Source of the DNA: Thermoleophilaceae bacterium
GTDB lineage: Bacteria; Actinomycetota; Thermoleophilia; Solirubrobacterales; Thermoleophilaceae
DNA length: 48,905 nt
NCBI GenBank assembly: GCA_025928345.1
Contig: JAICJR010000003.1
Coordinates: 1-48,905 of the forward strand
Direction: 5' to 3'
Made by a program: the position numbers and the translations under genes. The notes beneath the pieces are model-generated. The model was given only the letters and a program-made list of their open reading frames with translations, made no database searches and was not told the origin of the DNA. This document shows positions 19,102 through 28,531 of the stretch, in pieces. How positions within the stretch are numbered: position 1 is the first letter of the stretch; every line of letters begins with the position of its first letter.

Positions 19102-21159
19102 TTACGGCCCGGTCCAGCCCCACGCGTAACACGGGTGGTCGCCGCAGACGTCGACCACCTCGCCGCCCGGCTGCAGGAAGTCCGACTTCTGCAGGCGGTT
19201 CGACGGCTCGGAGCGCGGCGCCTCGTGCGGGTCCTGCCCGGCGCGGTCCGGCAGCTCGCCGAGAGGCGGCGGATCGGTGCCCTGCGCGCCGCCGTTGCGA
19301 GTGGGCCCGATATCCCACACCACGAGCGCGGACCCGTCGTACGGGAAGCTCGTGATCGGGGGGATGCCGAAGTAGGGCGTGACCTCGGGCGAGCGGCCCG
19401 GGTCAAGCGCCGGCGTGCGCAGTTGCGCGCCGATCGTGCGCGCTTCCACCTCGGTGGCCCAGTTCGTGACCTGATGGTCGCCGAACGCCATCTCGAGCAG
19501 CACCTTGTGCGGCGGCGTGTCCGGGTACGGGCGGCTCGTCATGTGTTCCGCGTAACCGTCCGAGTCGCCGCGGTCCCACAACATCTGAAGCATCGAGATG
19601 ATCAGCGGCCGCTCGAGCTCGTTCGGGTAGGCCCTGTAGAGCACCGCGGCGAACGGGTCGAAGTCCGAGCTGCGGCGGATCAGCAGGCTGTAGTTCATTC
19701 CCGGCACGCCGAGCACCGCATGGTCGAAGTCCGGCGCGAGCGCCGTGAGCGCTCCGCCCTCGATCCCGCCCTGACTGTTGCCGTCGTAGTACAGGTGCGC
19801 TGTGTCGATCGCGGACTCACCGCCGAGCTGGAACGCGCTGTTCGACGCAAAGCCGTTCGGGTGGATCAGCAGCCGTCCGAGGTACATGAAGTTCACGTAC
19901 GCCTGCTGCATGCGGTCCGGGATCGTGTTGAAGTGCGATAGGTCCGCGAGCGCCGCGAACGCGTTCGGCAGGTCGGTCTCGGCCATGCCGATCCAGTCGG
20001 TGCCGCAGAACACGAAGTCGTGCTCCTCCGCCATCGCCTCGACGTTCCCGGCGGTGACCTCGCTCGCGCTCCCGAACAGCCCGTGCCCGTAGAGCGAGGC
20101 GCGCGCGGGAGCGTTCGCGGCCGCGCGCGGGATCACGCAGTCGAAGTTGGCCGCCATCGTGTTGCCGGGCAGGCGCAGCGGCGTGTTGGAGCCTGGCGCG
20201 AAAGCCATGCTCGCGCCCGGCGGGCAACCGGGCGCGTCCAGATAGCACGGCACGAGAAACTCGCCCTGCACCTCACGGGCGATATTCGCGTTCTTGTCAG
20301 GCGTGAAGTCGGTGGTCTGCGTGACGACGAACGTGGGCGCGGAGCCCTGCACCTTCATGTCGCGCAGGTTGGTGTCGCCGAGCTGGGCGAACGCGTCGTT
20401 GCGCATGTAGAGCGCGCGCTCCGACAGGTTCTGGCGGCTCGCGACGGTGAAGTCCCAGGCGAGGTAGAGGCTGCTGCGCGAGATGCCGGCCTTCGCGAGC
20501 CGGCGAAAGATCCACTCCATGTGCGGGCGCCGCGCCTCGAACGAGCTGTCGCTCGTCGCGATCCGGTCGCGGTACTCCCGGAAGGGGAGCTGCGCCGGGA
20601 TGAGGTTTCCGTTCGCATCGCGCAGGTCGCGCAGCGCGACGATGTAGTGGTGGCCCTCCTGCCAGTTCGCGGCGGGGTGGATCAGCAGGTTGCGATCCGA
20701 GTTGCTCGCGGGATTCGCGTCCACCTCCGACCAGATCAGCTGCCGCTTGAGCGTCGTGGCGTCGATCACCACCACCGGCTGGCCGGGGTCGAAGCTGCGC
20801 GCGACGTCCGAGATCGGCACCGCCCCCGTGGCGTCGAACGCCTTCTGGTTGTCGAGCCCCGGCACGTGCGTGACGATCTCCTGGCCAGGGCTGAAGCCGT
20901 CGTTCATGTTGTACGGCCCCGGGTCGATCGGCTTGCCCGCCACGTTGCGCGGCATGTCCGCGAGCCGGAAGTCGATCCGCAGCCCGGTGGGCGTGGACGG
21001 ATCGGCCTTGGTGAAGAGGTCGTTCGGGAACGGCAGCATGCAGGCCGCCGGATCGAGCGGATCGCAGTTCGTCACCGGATTCGCCGCGCGCGCCGGAGCG
21101 GCCACGGCTAACAGCGCAAGCACAACAAGCGGCGCAAGGCGCGCCGGCCATCTCCCCAT
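19102..21159 (-). CDS. Large secreted alpha/beta hydrolase-like protein
   Basis: 685 aa; signal peptide LAPLVVLALLAVAAPARA; nucleophile-like YDGNSQGGIEGGALTAL. Confidence 0.75.
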   Translation of the reverse strand: MGRWPARLAPLVVLALLAVAAPARAANPVTNCDPLDPAACMLPFPNDLFTKADPSTPTGLRIDFRLADMPRNVAGKPIDPGPYNMNDGFSPGQEIVTHVPGLDNQKAFDATGAVPISDVARSFDPGQPVVVIDATTLKRQLIWSEVDANPASNSDRNLLIHPAANWQEGHHYIVALRDLRDANGNLIPAQLPFREYRDRIATSDSSFEARRPHMEWIFRRLAKAGISRSSLYLAWDFTVASRQNLSERALYMRNDAFAQLGDTNLRDMKVQGSAPTFVVTQTTDFTPDKNANIAREVQGEFLVPCYLDAPGCPPGASMAFAPGSNTPLRLPGNTMAANFDCVIPRAAANAPARASLYGHGLFGSASEVTAGNVEAMAEEHDFVFCGTDWIGMAETDLPNAFAALADLSHFNTIPDRMQQAYVNFMYLGRLLIHPNGFASNSAFQLGGESAIDTAHLYYDGNSQGGIEGGALTALAPDFDHAVLGVPGMNYSLLIRRSSDFDPFAAVLYRAYPNELERPLIISMLQMLWDRGDSDGYAEHMTSRPYPDTPPHKVLLEMAFGDHQVTNWATEVEARTIGAQLRTPALDPGRSPEVTPYFGIPPITSFPYDGSALVVWDIGPTRNGGAQGTDPPPLGELPDRAGQDPHEAPRSEPSNRLQKSDFLQPGGEVVDVCGDHPCYAWGWTGP

Positions 21160-21215
21160 CTATTCCCCCTGCCTCGGTACCCCCGGCCAAGAAAGCTAAC
21201 GAAACGCGGCGCGGC

Positions 21216-22238
21216 TTACGCCAGTTGCCTGCCCACGAGCGCGGCGTGCGACGCCACGCCCTCGGCGAAGCGCTGGAAGTCGCGCGCGTAGAGCTGCTGC
21301 GGCCCGTCGCACAGCGCCGCGTCCGGGTCCTCGGCCACCTCGACGATGATCCCGTCCGCGCCCACCGCGGCGGCCGCGCGCGAGAGCGGCTCCACCAGGC
21401 GGCGGTCGCCGGACGCGTGCGAGGGATCGACGATCACCGGCAGGTGCGTGTGCAGCTTGAGGTACGGCACGGCGCCGAGGTCGAGCGTGAAGCGCGTGGC
21501 GGTCTCGAACGTGCGGATGCCGCGCTCGCACAGCATCACGTTCTCGTTGCCCTCCTTGAGGATGTAGTCCGCGGCCATCAGCAGCTCGTCCACGGTCGAG
21601 GACAACCCGCGCTTGAGCAGCACCGGCTTGCCCAGCTTGCCCACCACCTCGAGCAGCCCGTAGTTCTGCATGTTGCGGGCGCCCACCTGGATCACGTCCA
21701 CGGCCTCGGCCATCGCGTCGGCGTGCGCGGCGTCGGTGAGCTCGCTCACCACCGGCAGGCCGGTCTCCTCGCGTGCCTCGCGCAGGATGTCGAGGGCGGG
21801 CATGCCGAGCCCCTGGAAGGAGAACGGCGAGGTGCGCGGCTTGAACGCGCCGCCGCGCAGCATCGACGCTCCGCCCGCCTTCATCGCGCGTGCGACGGCA
21901 AGCGTCTGGTCGCGCGACTCGACGGTGCATGGTCCGGCGATCAGGCAGAACGTCTCCTCACCTCCCACGCGGCGGCCGTCCACGCTCACCACCGTGGGCG
22001 CGTGATGCGACAGCTCCCGCGAGGCGAGCTTGTAGGGGCGGCTGATCGGGATCACCTGGTCCACACCGGGCATCCCCTCGAGAGCCAGCGCACGCACGCC
22101 CTCCGGATCGCCCAGCGCGCCGATCGCCGTGGTCAGCTCGCCGGGCATCACCTTTGCGTGCACGCCGCGCACGGTCTCGAGCCGCGCCACCACGGCGTCG
22201 ATCTCGGCCTGCGTGGCCTGCGGTGTCATCACCACCAT
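21216..22238 (-). CDS. aroF: 3-deoxy-7-phosphoheptulonate synthase (DAHP synthase with N-terminal regulatory domain)
   Basis: [34 protein letters not shown]..; [68 protein letters not shown]. Confidence 0.95.
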   Translation of the reverse strand: MVVMTPQATQAEIDAVVARLETVRGVHAKVMPGELTTAIGALGDPEGVRALALEGMPGVDQVIPISRPYKLASRELSHHAPTVVSVDGRRVGGEETFCLIAGPCTVESRDQTLAVARAMKAGGASMLRGGAFKPRTSPFSFQGLGMPALDILREAREETGLPVVSELTDAAHADAMAEAVDVIQVGARNMQNYGLLEVVGKLGKPVLLKRGLSSTVDELLMAADYILKEGNENVMLCERGIRTFETATRFTLDLGAVPYLKLHTHLPVIVDPSHASGDRRLVEPLSRAAAAVGADGIIVEVAEDPDAALCDGPQQLYARDFQRFAEGVASHAALVGRQLA

Positions 22239-22266
22239 CACGACGCGCGTATTGTGCCGCCTCCTC

Positions 22267-22908
22267 TCAAGCGGCGGCCAGTGCCGAGCTCTCGAAGCGG
22301 GCTCCAAGGCGCCGAGCCTCGGCGTGAGCGGCCTCGCGCAGCGCGTTCGCGTCGGCCGTGGCGATCGTGGGCTGGAAGCGCACCTCGGTCACGTCCTCGA
22401 TGCCGGCGAAGCGCAGCCAGTCGTTGAAGTACGTCGAGTGGAAGTCAGTGCCGAACGCCCGGCCGCGGCCGGGCCCGTACACGCCGCTGGTGTAGATCAC
22501 GGCCGCCTTCTTATCGGTCAGAAGCCCGCTGTAGCCCTTCTCGGGATCGAAGCCGAAGATCAGCCCCGGCTGGCTGATCGTGTCGATCAGGTGCTTGAGC
22601 GGCCACGGCACGCCGTGGTTCCACATCGGGACGGTGAAGAGGTAGCGGTCGGCGGCGTTGAAGCGCTCGAACACGCGCAGCACGTCCCCCCACGCGTCGG
22701 CCTGAGGCTCCTCGCCCGCAAACACGCTCATCTTCGCCTCCACGCCGGCGGGTCCGTAGACGGGCAGCGGCTCGCGCCACAGGTCGAGGGTGTCCACCTC
22801 CACTGGCGGGTTGGCCTCGCGGTAGGCCTCGAGGAAGGTGCCGGCGATCGACGTCGACTCCGAGTTCTCACCTCGCGGCGAGCCGACCACGTAAAGCAGC
22901 TTGGTCAT
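22267..22908 (-). CDS. azoR: FMN-dependent NADH-azoreductase / flavodoxin-fold NAD(P)H oxidoreductase
   Basis: MTKLLYVVGSPRGENSESTSIAGTFLEAY...RYLFTVPMWNHGVPWPLKHLIDTISQPGLIFGF. Start corrected from the track start at 23184. Confidence 0.9.
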   Translation of the reverse strand: MTKLLYVVGSPRGENSESTSIAGTFLEAYREANPPVEVDTLDLWREPLPVYGPAGVEAKMSVFAGEEPQADAWGDVLRVFERFNAADRYLFTVPMWNHGVPWPLKHLIDTISQPGLIFGFDPEKGYSGLLTDKKAAVIYTSGVYGPGRGRAFGTDFHSTYFNDWLRFAGIEDVTEVRFQPTIATADANALREAAHAEARRLGARFESSALAAA

Positions 22909-22927
22909 GGTGCTCCTCTCCTGAAAA

Positions 22928-22960
22928 TAGTTGCATATACAATCAGTGTAGATGCAACTA
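22928..22960. promoter_or_regulatory. Near-perfect inverted repeat in the azoR/marR divergent promoter (candidate MarR operator)
   Basis: TAGTTGCATATACA-atcag-TGTAGATGCAACTA: 14-bp arms with one mismatch, perfect outer 9 bp. Confidence 0.85.
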
Positions 22961-22975
22961 CAATGCAGGTACGAG

Positions 22976-23419
22976 ATGAAGCTCACACAGCCACAGCTCG
23001 ACGCCTGGCGCAGCCTCCTACGCGGGCAGGCGCTTCTGATCGAAGAGGTGGAGCGCCGGCTCGCGGCGGCCGACCTCCCGCCGCTCGGCTGGTACGACGT
23101 TCTCACTGCGCTGGACAAGGCGGGGGGGCGGCTTCGGATCCACGAGCTCGCGGACGCCGTGATCCTCAGCCGCAGCGGCCTCACCCGGCTGCTCGACCGG
23201 CTGGAGGCGGCCGGCCTGCTGCGGCGCGAGCCCTGCGAGGACGACCGCCGCGGCTCCTACGCGGTCATCACGCCCGCCGGCCGGCGGATGCTGAAGCGCA
23301 TGTGGCCCGTCTACGAACGCGCCCTCGCCGAGCACTTCGCGCCGCACGTCGGAGCCGGCGAGGCACGCGCGCTCCGCTCTGCGCTCGAGCGGGTGACGGA
23401 CTCGGTGCGAAACGCCTAA
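22976..23419 (+). CDS. MarR family transcriptional regulator
   Basis: MKLTQPQLDAWRSLLRGQALLIEEVERRLAAADLPPLGWYDVLTALDKAGG..LRIHELADAVILSRSGLTRLLDRLEAAGLL. ATG 22976 preferred over 22952, which begins inside the operator arm. Confidence 0.9.
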   Translation: MKLTQPQLDAWRSLLRGQALLIEEVERRLAAADLPPLGWYDVLTALDKAGGRLRIHELADAVILSRSGLTRLLDRLEAAGLLRREPCEDDRRGSYAVITPAGRRMLKRMWPVYERALAEHFAPHVGAGEARALRSALERVTDSVRNA

Positions 23420-24141
23420 CCAGGCGTGCGCGGGGCGTTGTCGAGCCAGGAGTCGAGGAGCGGGTCGCCCGCCTCCACCGCAGCCTCGATCTGCCGCAGC
23501 ACATCGCCGCGCAGCTCGCGCTTCGTCCGCGCGTAGGGGTCGCCGCCGAAGCCCGCCATCTCCTCCGCCACGTCACACGCACGCTCGAGCACCTCGCCCG
23601 GGCCCGCCAGCTCGTCCACGAGCCCGAGTCGCAGCGCCTCCTCGGGCTCGACGAGGTGCGCGCGCAGCGCCAGCGCACGCGCCGCCGGGACGGCCAGCTC
23701 CGCGCGCACCAGCTGGATCGCGGCCACCGGGTACGGCACGCCGGCGCGCAGCTCGGTGAGGCCGAGCTTGCCCTCCGTTGCGCCCACTCGGTAGTCGGCA
23801 CAGAGCGCGATCACCATCCCGCCCGCGATCGCGTGGCCGGTCACGGCCGCCACCACCGGCCGCGGGAAGCAGTACCAGGCCAGCACGAGCTGGTTGATGC
23901 CGTTCACCATCGCGCGCTGGTCGTCCGGGCTCATGTTCGGCACGAGCTTCAGGTCCACTCCCGCGGAAAAGAAGCCTTCGCGGCCCGTGATCACGACCGC
24001 GCCGGGAAGATCGGCCGCGAGCTCAGCGCGGACGGACTCGAGCTGGTCGAGCAGGCCGGGGTTGAGCGCGTTCGCCGGCGGGCGGTCGATGCGGACGATC
24101 GCCAGCGCCCCGCGCGACTCGACTGTGACGTCCGAGCCCAC
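23416..24141 (-). CDS. Enoyl-CoA hydratase/isomerase family protein
   Basis: VVITGREGFFSAGVDLKLV..; RPVVAAVTGHAIAGGMVIALCADYRVG. Confidence 0.92.
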   Translation of the reverse strand: MGSDVTVESRGALAIVRIDRPPANALNPGLLDQLESVRAELAADLPGAVVITGREGFFSAGVDLKLVPNMSPDDQRAMVNGINQLVLAWYCFPRPVVAAVTGHAIAGGMVIALCADYRVGATEGKLGLTELRAGVPYPVAAIQLVRAELAVPAARALALRAHLVEPEEALRLGLVDELAGPGEVLERACDVAEEMAGFGGDPYARTKRELRGDVLRQIEAAVEAGDPLLDSWLDNAPRTPG

Positions 24142-24165
24142 GCGCGAAGCCTGACAGACCTCGGC

Positions 24166-24395
24166 TCAGCGGGAGCGGCGGCGCCTCGGAGCCGGCTTCG
24201 GCTCAGGCTCGGGCTCGGGCCGCCTGCCCCGCTCTCCGCTGAGGAGCGCCGGGATCTGGCTGATCACCCAGTAGACGAGCATCAGCACAGCCACGCAGAG
24301 AGCGAGCGCAACGGCGAGATAGATCGTCGACACCGCCCAGATCGCGATGAAGAGGGCGAGGCAGACGATCGGCCAGAGCGGAAGCCGCCTGCCCC
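24166..24395 (-). CDS. Small membrane protein with (E/K)P-rich and Arg-rich C-terminus (start uncertain)
   Basis: Reverse strand reads LWPIVCLALFIAIWAVSTIYLAVALALCVAVLMLVYWVISQIPALLSGERGRRPEPEPEPKPAPRRRRSR*. No ATG/GTG obvious close to the upstream gene; 5' end approximate. Confidence 0.45.
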
Positions 24396-24893
24396 TCAGG
24401 GGATCATCTCCGCGGGCAGCCTCTTGCCGTAGCCCTGCGCTGCTAGCGCGAGCTCCGACTGCTCGATCACGTCCACGCCGAGCCCGTCCGCGATGTAGCG
24501 CACCCGCCGCTCGTGGTCGCGCCCCAGGTCAGCCAGGTACGCGAGCGCGCCGATCCGCGCGTGCTCGGCGCGCATCCCGTCGCGGTGCACCTCGATCTTG
24601 CCCCAGAGAGCGACGATGCCGGTGATGCGGTCGAGGTACGGAATCGGGCCGCGGCTCGGCGGGCGGTGGTAGGCGTAGATGCCGCACTTGCAGTCCGGGT
24701 GCGGCGCGCGATGCGGCTCGTCGAGCCAGCCCTTGCCGAAGAGCAGCGTGCGGTTGGCCGGGAAGCACTCGGCATGCACCTCCGCCTCCTCCCAGCGCAG
24801 CGGGATGAACGGCGAGGACAACCGGTCGCGCACGAGCCGCCACTTGCGAAAGCCCACGACCGGCTCGATCAGGTCGGGAGCGGACGCGGTCAA
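24396..24893 (-). CDS. Hypothetical protein (165 aa)
   Basis: FRKWRLVRDRLSSPFIPLRWEEAEVHAECFPANRTLLFGKGWLDEPHRAPHPDCKCGIYAYHRP; CxC motif. Confidence 0.75.
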   Translation of the reverse strand: MTASAPDLIEPVVGFRKWRLVRDRLSSPFIPLRWEEAEVHAECFPANRTLLFGKGWLDEPHRAPHPDCKCGIYAYHRPPSRGPIPYLDRITGIVALWGKIEVHRDGMRAEHARIGALAYLADLGRDHERRVRYIADGLGVDVIEQSELALAAQGYGKRLPAEMIP

Positions 24894-25105
24894 GCCGGCA
24901 CCTTCTCGGGTTCGCGCTGGGGCTCCCGCTCGGGATCCGCGGGCGGCGCCGGATCGGGCTCCGGCACCGGCTCGGGCCGCGGCGTCTCGCGAGGAACCTG
25001 GATCGGCTCGACGGTGATCTCTCTTGCGGGACCCGGCAGTGTCGCCGCCGGGTCCTCACCCAGCAGTCGCATGCTCATAGGGTAAGTCCTAATCCGGCCG
25101 TTCAA
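24890..25105 (-). CDS. Small Pro/Glu-rich hypothetical protein
   Basis: 71 aa; RETPRPEPVPEPDPAPPADPEREPQREPEKVPA; 4-bp overlap with the next gene on the same strand. Confidence 0.45.
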   Translation of the reverse strand: MNGRIRTYPMSMRLLGEDPAATLPGPAREITVEPIQVPRETPRPEPVPEPDPAPPADPEREPQREPEKVPA

Positions 25106-26147
25106 ACGCTGTTAACACAGCATCGAGTACCCGGTTGGCGCCGAAGCGAACGAGGTCATCCACCGGCAGACCGGTCTCTTCCTGCACCTCGGCGATGGCC
25201 ACTCGGGCCTCGTCGTCGCTCGCGATTCCCGAGGTGTTGAGCGCGACGGCGGCCACGCGGGCGGGCCGAAGCGGCCGGGTGATGCCCTCGTAGGCCTTGA
25301 TCAGATCGGGGAGAGCGGGGATCGCCACGTCCGGGTAGCCGGAGAAGTGCGTGGCGCCCGCGCGGTGGGCGAGCACCAGCAGATCGGGCGAGGAGCCGTG
25401 CAGCAGGCCGAGCGTCACCGCCGAGTAGGCCGGGTGAAAGAGCGAGCCCTGGCCCTCCACGAAGAGGAGCTCGCCGCGCTCGGAGCCCTCGTCCACGAGC
25501 CGCTCGGCGGCGCCCGCCACGTAGTCCGCCAGCACGTGGTCCACGGCTATGCCCCAGCCGGCGATGGCCACGCCCGTCTGCCCGGTGGGCACATAGACGG
25601 AGTTGATCCCTCGCGCACGCGCCGCGGCGTCCAGCTCCACCGTCACGGCCTTCTTTCCGATCGCCACGTCCGAGCCCACGCTGTGCACCACTCGCACGCC
25701 GGGCCGGCGGGCGTCCGGACCGCGCGGCACGCCCAGGTCGGCGGGCACGAGCCGCAGGTCGCGCAGCTTCACACCATGGTGCTCGGCGGCAGAGCTGAAC
25801 TCGGGGTCGTCCGCGAGGATCGTGTGGAGCCCAGCCTCGACGTCGAGGCCGCGGTCGATCGCCTCCAGCACAAGCGCCCGCCAGGAGGCGTCGAGCTGGC
25901 CGCCCGTCGGGGCGACGCCGATCAGCAGCGTGTTCGCCCCGCGCTCCACTGCCTCGGCGATCGTCGCCACGATCGGCACCGGCTTCTGGCAGAACGGCAC
26001 CACCTCGGCCGCAGTCCGCCCCGCCTGGGTCGAATCCACCACGGCCGCCACATCGCGTGTGCCGTAACGGATCACGCCGTGGGCGGTCTTCGCGTGGTAG
26101 TCGTCGAAGAGGCCCTCGGTGAGGACCGCCAGCCGCTCCGCGCTCAC
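25089..26147 (-). CDS. DUF1611 domain protein (DgcN-like candidate N-acyltransferase)
   Basis: ANTLLIGVAPTGGQLDASWRALVLEAIDRGLDVEAGLHTILADDPEF...VRVVHSVGSDVAIGKKAVTVELDAAARARGINSVYVPTGQTGVAIAGWGIAVDHVLADY. Confidence 0.8.
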   Translation of the reverse strand: MSAERLAVLTEGLFDDYHAKTAHGVIRYGTRDVAAVVDSTQAGRTAAEVVPFCQKPVPIVATIAEAVERGANTLLIGVAPTGGQLDASWRALVLEAIDRGLDVEAGLHTILADDPEFSSAAEHHGVKLRDLRLVPADLGVPRGPDARRPGVRVVHSVGSDVAIGKKAVTVELDAAARARGINSVYVPTGQTGVAIAGWGIAVDHVLADYVAGAAERLVDEGSERGELLFVEGQGSLFHPAYSAVTLGLLHGSSPDLLVLAHRAGATHFSGYPDVAIPALPDLIKAYEGITRPLRPARVAAVALNTSGIASDDEARVAIAEVQEETGLPVDDLVRFGANRVLDAVLTAFERPD

Positions 26148-27175
26148 TCGGGCCGCACGCCAAGGCCGGGATCGGCGGACGCGACCACGCCGCCGTCCCG
26201 GAAGCCGAGCCCCGTGAATGGCGAGTTCGAGATCAGCAGGTGTCCGTCGAGGTCCACGTAATCGACAAGCGACGCTAGCTGAGCGGCGGCCGCGATGCCG
26301 AGCTCTGATTCGATCATGCAGCCGAGCATGACCTGGAGGCCGAGCGCCCGTGCGGCGTGGATCATCCTCAGCGACTCGCGGATCCCGCCGGCCTTGGCGA
26401 GCTTGATGTTGACGCCCTCGGCATAGCGCGCCACACGAGCCACGTCGAGCAGGTCCTTGCAGCCCTCGTCGATCACCACCGGGATGCGCGGCTCGACCTC
26501 ACGCAGGGCGCGGAAGCTGTCGATGTCGGCCGCCGGGAAGGGCTGCTCCACGAATTCCACGCCCATCTCCACGAGCACCGGCATCAGCTCGCGCGCGGTC
26601 TCGATGGTCCAGCCCTCGTTGCCGTCGATCCGGATCCGCGCATCGCTGTTCTCACGCACCGCCTTCAGCCGCTCGAGGTCATCGGGGGCGCCGACCTTCA
26701 CCTTCAGCACCTTGAAGCCCGATGCGCGGCGCGTGCGGTCGATCGTGCCCTCGATCGAGTCGATGCCGATCGTGTATGAGGTGGGCGGGCTCGTGGGCGA
26801 CAGGCCGAGCACGCGCCAGAGCGGCTCGCCGAGCCGCTTGCCGACCCAGTCGTGCAGCGCGGCGTCGATCGCCTGCTTCGCGCCCTGCTCGCCGGGCCGC
26901 ATCGCGAGGCGGCGGCCGATGTACTCGCGGGCGTAGGGGTCGCCGCCGATGAGGGCGGGGGCCTCGTCCTCGAGGAAGGCGACCATCGAGTCCTGGCTCT
27001 CGCCCCAGTAGTCCACGGGCGCGCCCTCGCCGTAACCGATGATCCCGTCGTGCTCCAACTCGACGTGCACCACCTCTTCGACGTTGCGGGTCTCCCGCGC
27101 GATCGTGAACGTCTCGGCGAGCACCAGGGAGATCCTGTGCGCTCTCAGTTCCATAAGGGTTCTGTCAACGTACAT
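26144..27175 (-). CDS. Enolase-superfamily dipeptide / N-acyl amino acid epimerase (MLE/YcjG-like)
   Basis: FKVLKVKVGAPDDLERLKAVRENSDARIRIDGNEGWTIETARELMPVLVEMGVEFVEQPFP..VVIDEGCKD..NIKLAKAGGIRESLRMIHAARALGLQVMLGCMIESELG; 4-bp overlap with the downstream DUF1611 gene. Confidence 0.9.
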   Translation of the reverse strand: MYVDRTLMELRAHRISLVLAETFTIARETRNVEEVVHVELEHDGIIGYGEGAPVDYWGESQDSMVAFLEDEAPALIGGDPYAREYIGRRLAMRPGEQGAKQAIDAALHDWVGKRLGEPLWRVLGLSPTSPPTSYTIGIDSIEGTIDRTRRASGFKVLKVKVGAPDDLERLKAVRENSDARIRIDGNEGWTIETARELMPVLVEMGVEFVEQPFPAADIDSFRALREVEPRIPVVIDEGCKDLLDVARVARYAEGVNIKLAKAGGIRESLRMIHAARALGLQVMLGCMIESELGIAAAAQLASLVDYVDLDGHLLISNSPFTGLGFRDGGVVASADPGLGVRPE

Positions 27176-27198
27176 CTATCGCCGAATGCGCGAGTTCT

Positions 27199-28200
27199 GT
27201 GCGTGCCCGTGGCCCGGGCCGGGTGAACCTCATCGGGGAGCACACCGATTACAACGGCGGCCTCGCGCTGCCGTTCGCGATCGCGCTGGGAGTGACCGTG
27301 GTCGCGGAGCCGCTCGCGGCCGAGCTGGTCGAGGTGGAGGCGCTCGACCTGGGCGAACGTGACGCGTTTCCGCTCGATCACGTGGAGCGAGTTGCGGGCT
27401 GGCGCGCGTACGCGCGCGGGCTCGTGGCGGAGCTGCGGCCGGCCTGCGGCATGCGGCTCTCGATCGAAGCGGACCTGCCGCGCGGCGCAGGGCTGTCCTC
27501 GTCCGCGGCGCTGAGCACGGCGCTCGCGCTCGCGATCCTGGCCTTGGACGGCCGGGAGATGGAGCGGCTCGAGCTCGCGCGCGTGTGCTCACGTGTGGAG
27601 AACGACTGGGTCGGAGCGAGCTCCGGGCTGCTCGACCAGCTGGCCGTTCTCTTCTGCCAGGAGGAACACGCCCTGCGGATCGACTTCCGCTCGCTCGAGC
27701 TGCGCCAGGTGCTCCTCGACCTGCGCGGCTGGACGCTGGCCACGCTCGACAGCGGCGTGGCTCGCGAGAACGCCGCGTCCGGCTACAACGAGCGCTACGA
27801 GGAGTGCGCGCGCGCTCGTGAGCTGCTCGGCGTGAAATGGCTGAGCGCGGCGTCGCCGGCGGACGTTGCGGAGCTGCCGCAGCCGCTGGCGCGGCGAGCC
27901 CGCTTCGTGCTCGAGGAGAACGCGCGAGTGGACGCCGCGGCGGCGGCACTCGCGGGCGGGGAGCTGCCCGAGCTCGCACGGCAGCTCGACGCCTCGCACG
28001 CGGGACTGCGCGATCTCTACGAGGTGTCGACGGCCGAGGTGGAGGCCGCCGTGGAGGCGATGAAGCGCGCGGGCGCGGCCGGTGCACGGCTGATCGGCGG
28101 CGGCTTCGGCGGCTCGGTGCTGGGGCTCTTCCCGCCGGGCGCCGTGCTGCCGCCGGGCGCCCTGACGGTGGAGCCGGCGGGGCCCGCACATCTCATCTGA
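27199..28200 (+). CDS. galK: Galactokinase (GHMP kinase)
   Basis: GPGRVNLIGEHTDYNGGLALPFAI; LPRGAGLSSSAALSTALALA; RLIGGGFGGSVLGLFP. Confidence 0.92.
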   Translation: MRARGPGRVNLIGEHTDYNGGLALPFAIALGVTVVAEPLAAELVEVEALDLGERDAFPLDHVERVAGWRAYARGLVAELRPACGMRLSIEADLPRGAGLSSSAALSTALALAILALDGREMERLELARVCSRVENDWVGASSGLLDQLAVLFCQEEHALRIDFRSLELRQVLLDLRGWTLATLDSGVARENAASGYNERYEECARARELLGVKWLSAASPADVAELPQPLARRARFVLEENARVDAAAAALAGGELPELARQLDASHAGLRDLYEVSTAEVEAAVEAMKRAGAAGARLIGGGFGGSVLGLFPPGAVLPPGALTVEPAGPAHLI

Positions 28201-28213
28201 GCCGGGCGTGACC

Positions 28214-28503
28214 GCCACCTGCGGGCGACGCCCCCAGATGGGGCCAGCCGACGGGGGGTTACCCGCACCCCGCGAGTGGCGGGGCGCCACACCGCCAGAT
28301 GCCAGGCAGCCACCTTTTGAGAAGGCGCCCAGGCTGCGAATCTGCTCCGCATGCACGGCCGCCAGACTCGAGCCAATCGGATGGCCCTTGATTGGGCTGG
28401 ACCCTCGGTCTTCGTAGCCGCCGCTTTGCGCTGTCACCCCTAGCGCCCTTTTTTGAACGACTCCCCCTTCCTCGCTCCCGCCTTCCCCCCGGCGGGAGCG
28501 AGG
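28214..28503. other. Unannotated intergenic region rich in nested inverted repeats (candidate structured RNA)
   Basis: GCCAC-CT-GCGGG (28214-28225) pairs with CCCGC-GA-GTGGC (28269-28280), enclosing GCCCC-CAGAT-GGGGC; then GTGGCGGGGCGCCAC; then CCTCGCTCCCGCC-N8-GGCGGGAGCGAGG (28470-28503). Confidence 0.4.
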
Positions 28504-28531
28504 TGTTTCTGGGGTCGATAATCCCGCGCGG

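Noticed and set aside
18070-19941. 623-aa plus-strand ORF
   Set aside because: Antisense to the FAD oxidoreductase and the secreted hydrolase, both with clear motifs; low-complexity composition.
22129-24432. 767-aa plus-strand ORF
   Set aside because: Shadow ORF in a GC-rich region running antisense through azoR and enoyl-CoA hydratase and over marR; Arg/Ala/His-rich and no recognisable domain.
24893-24995. Short repeats near 24900-24990 and 24190-24220
   Set aside because: Explained by PEP/EP dipeptide coding; period follows codons.
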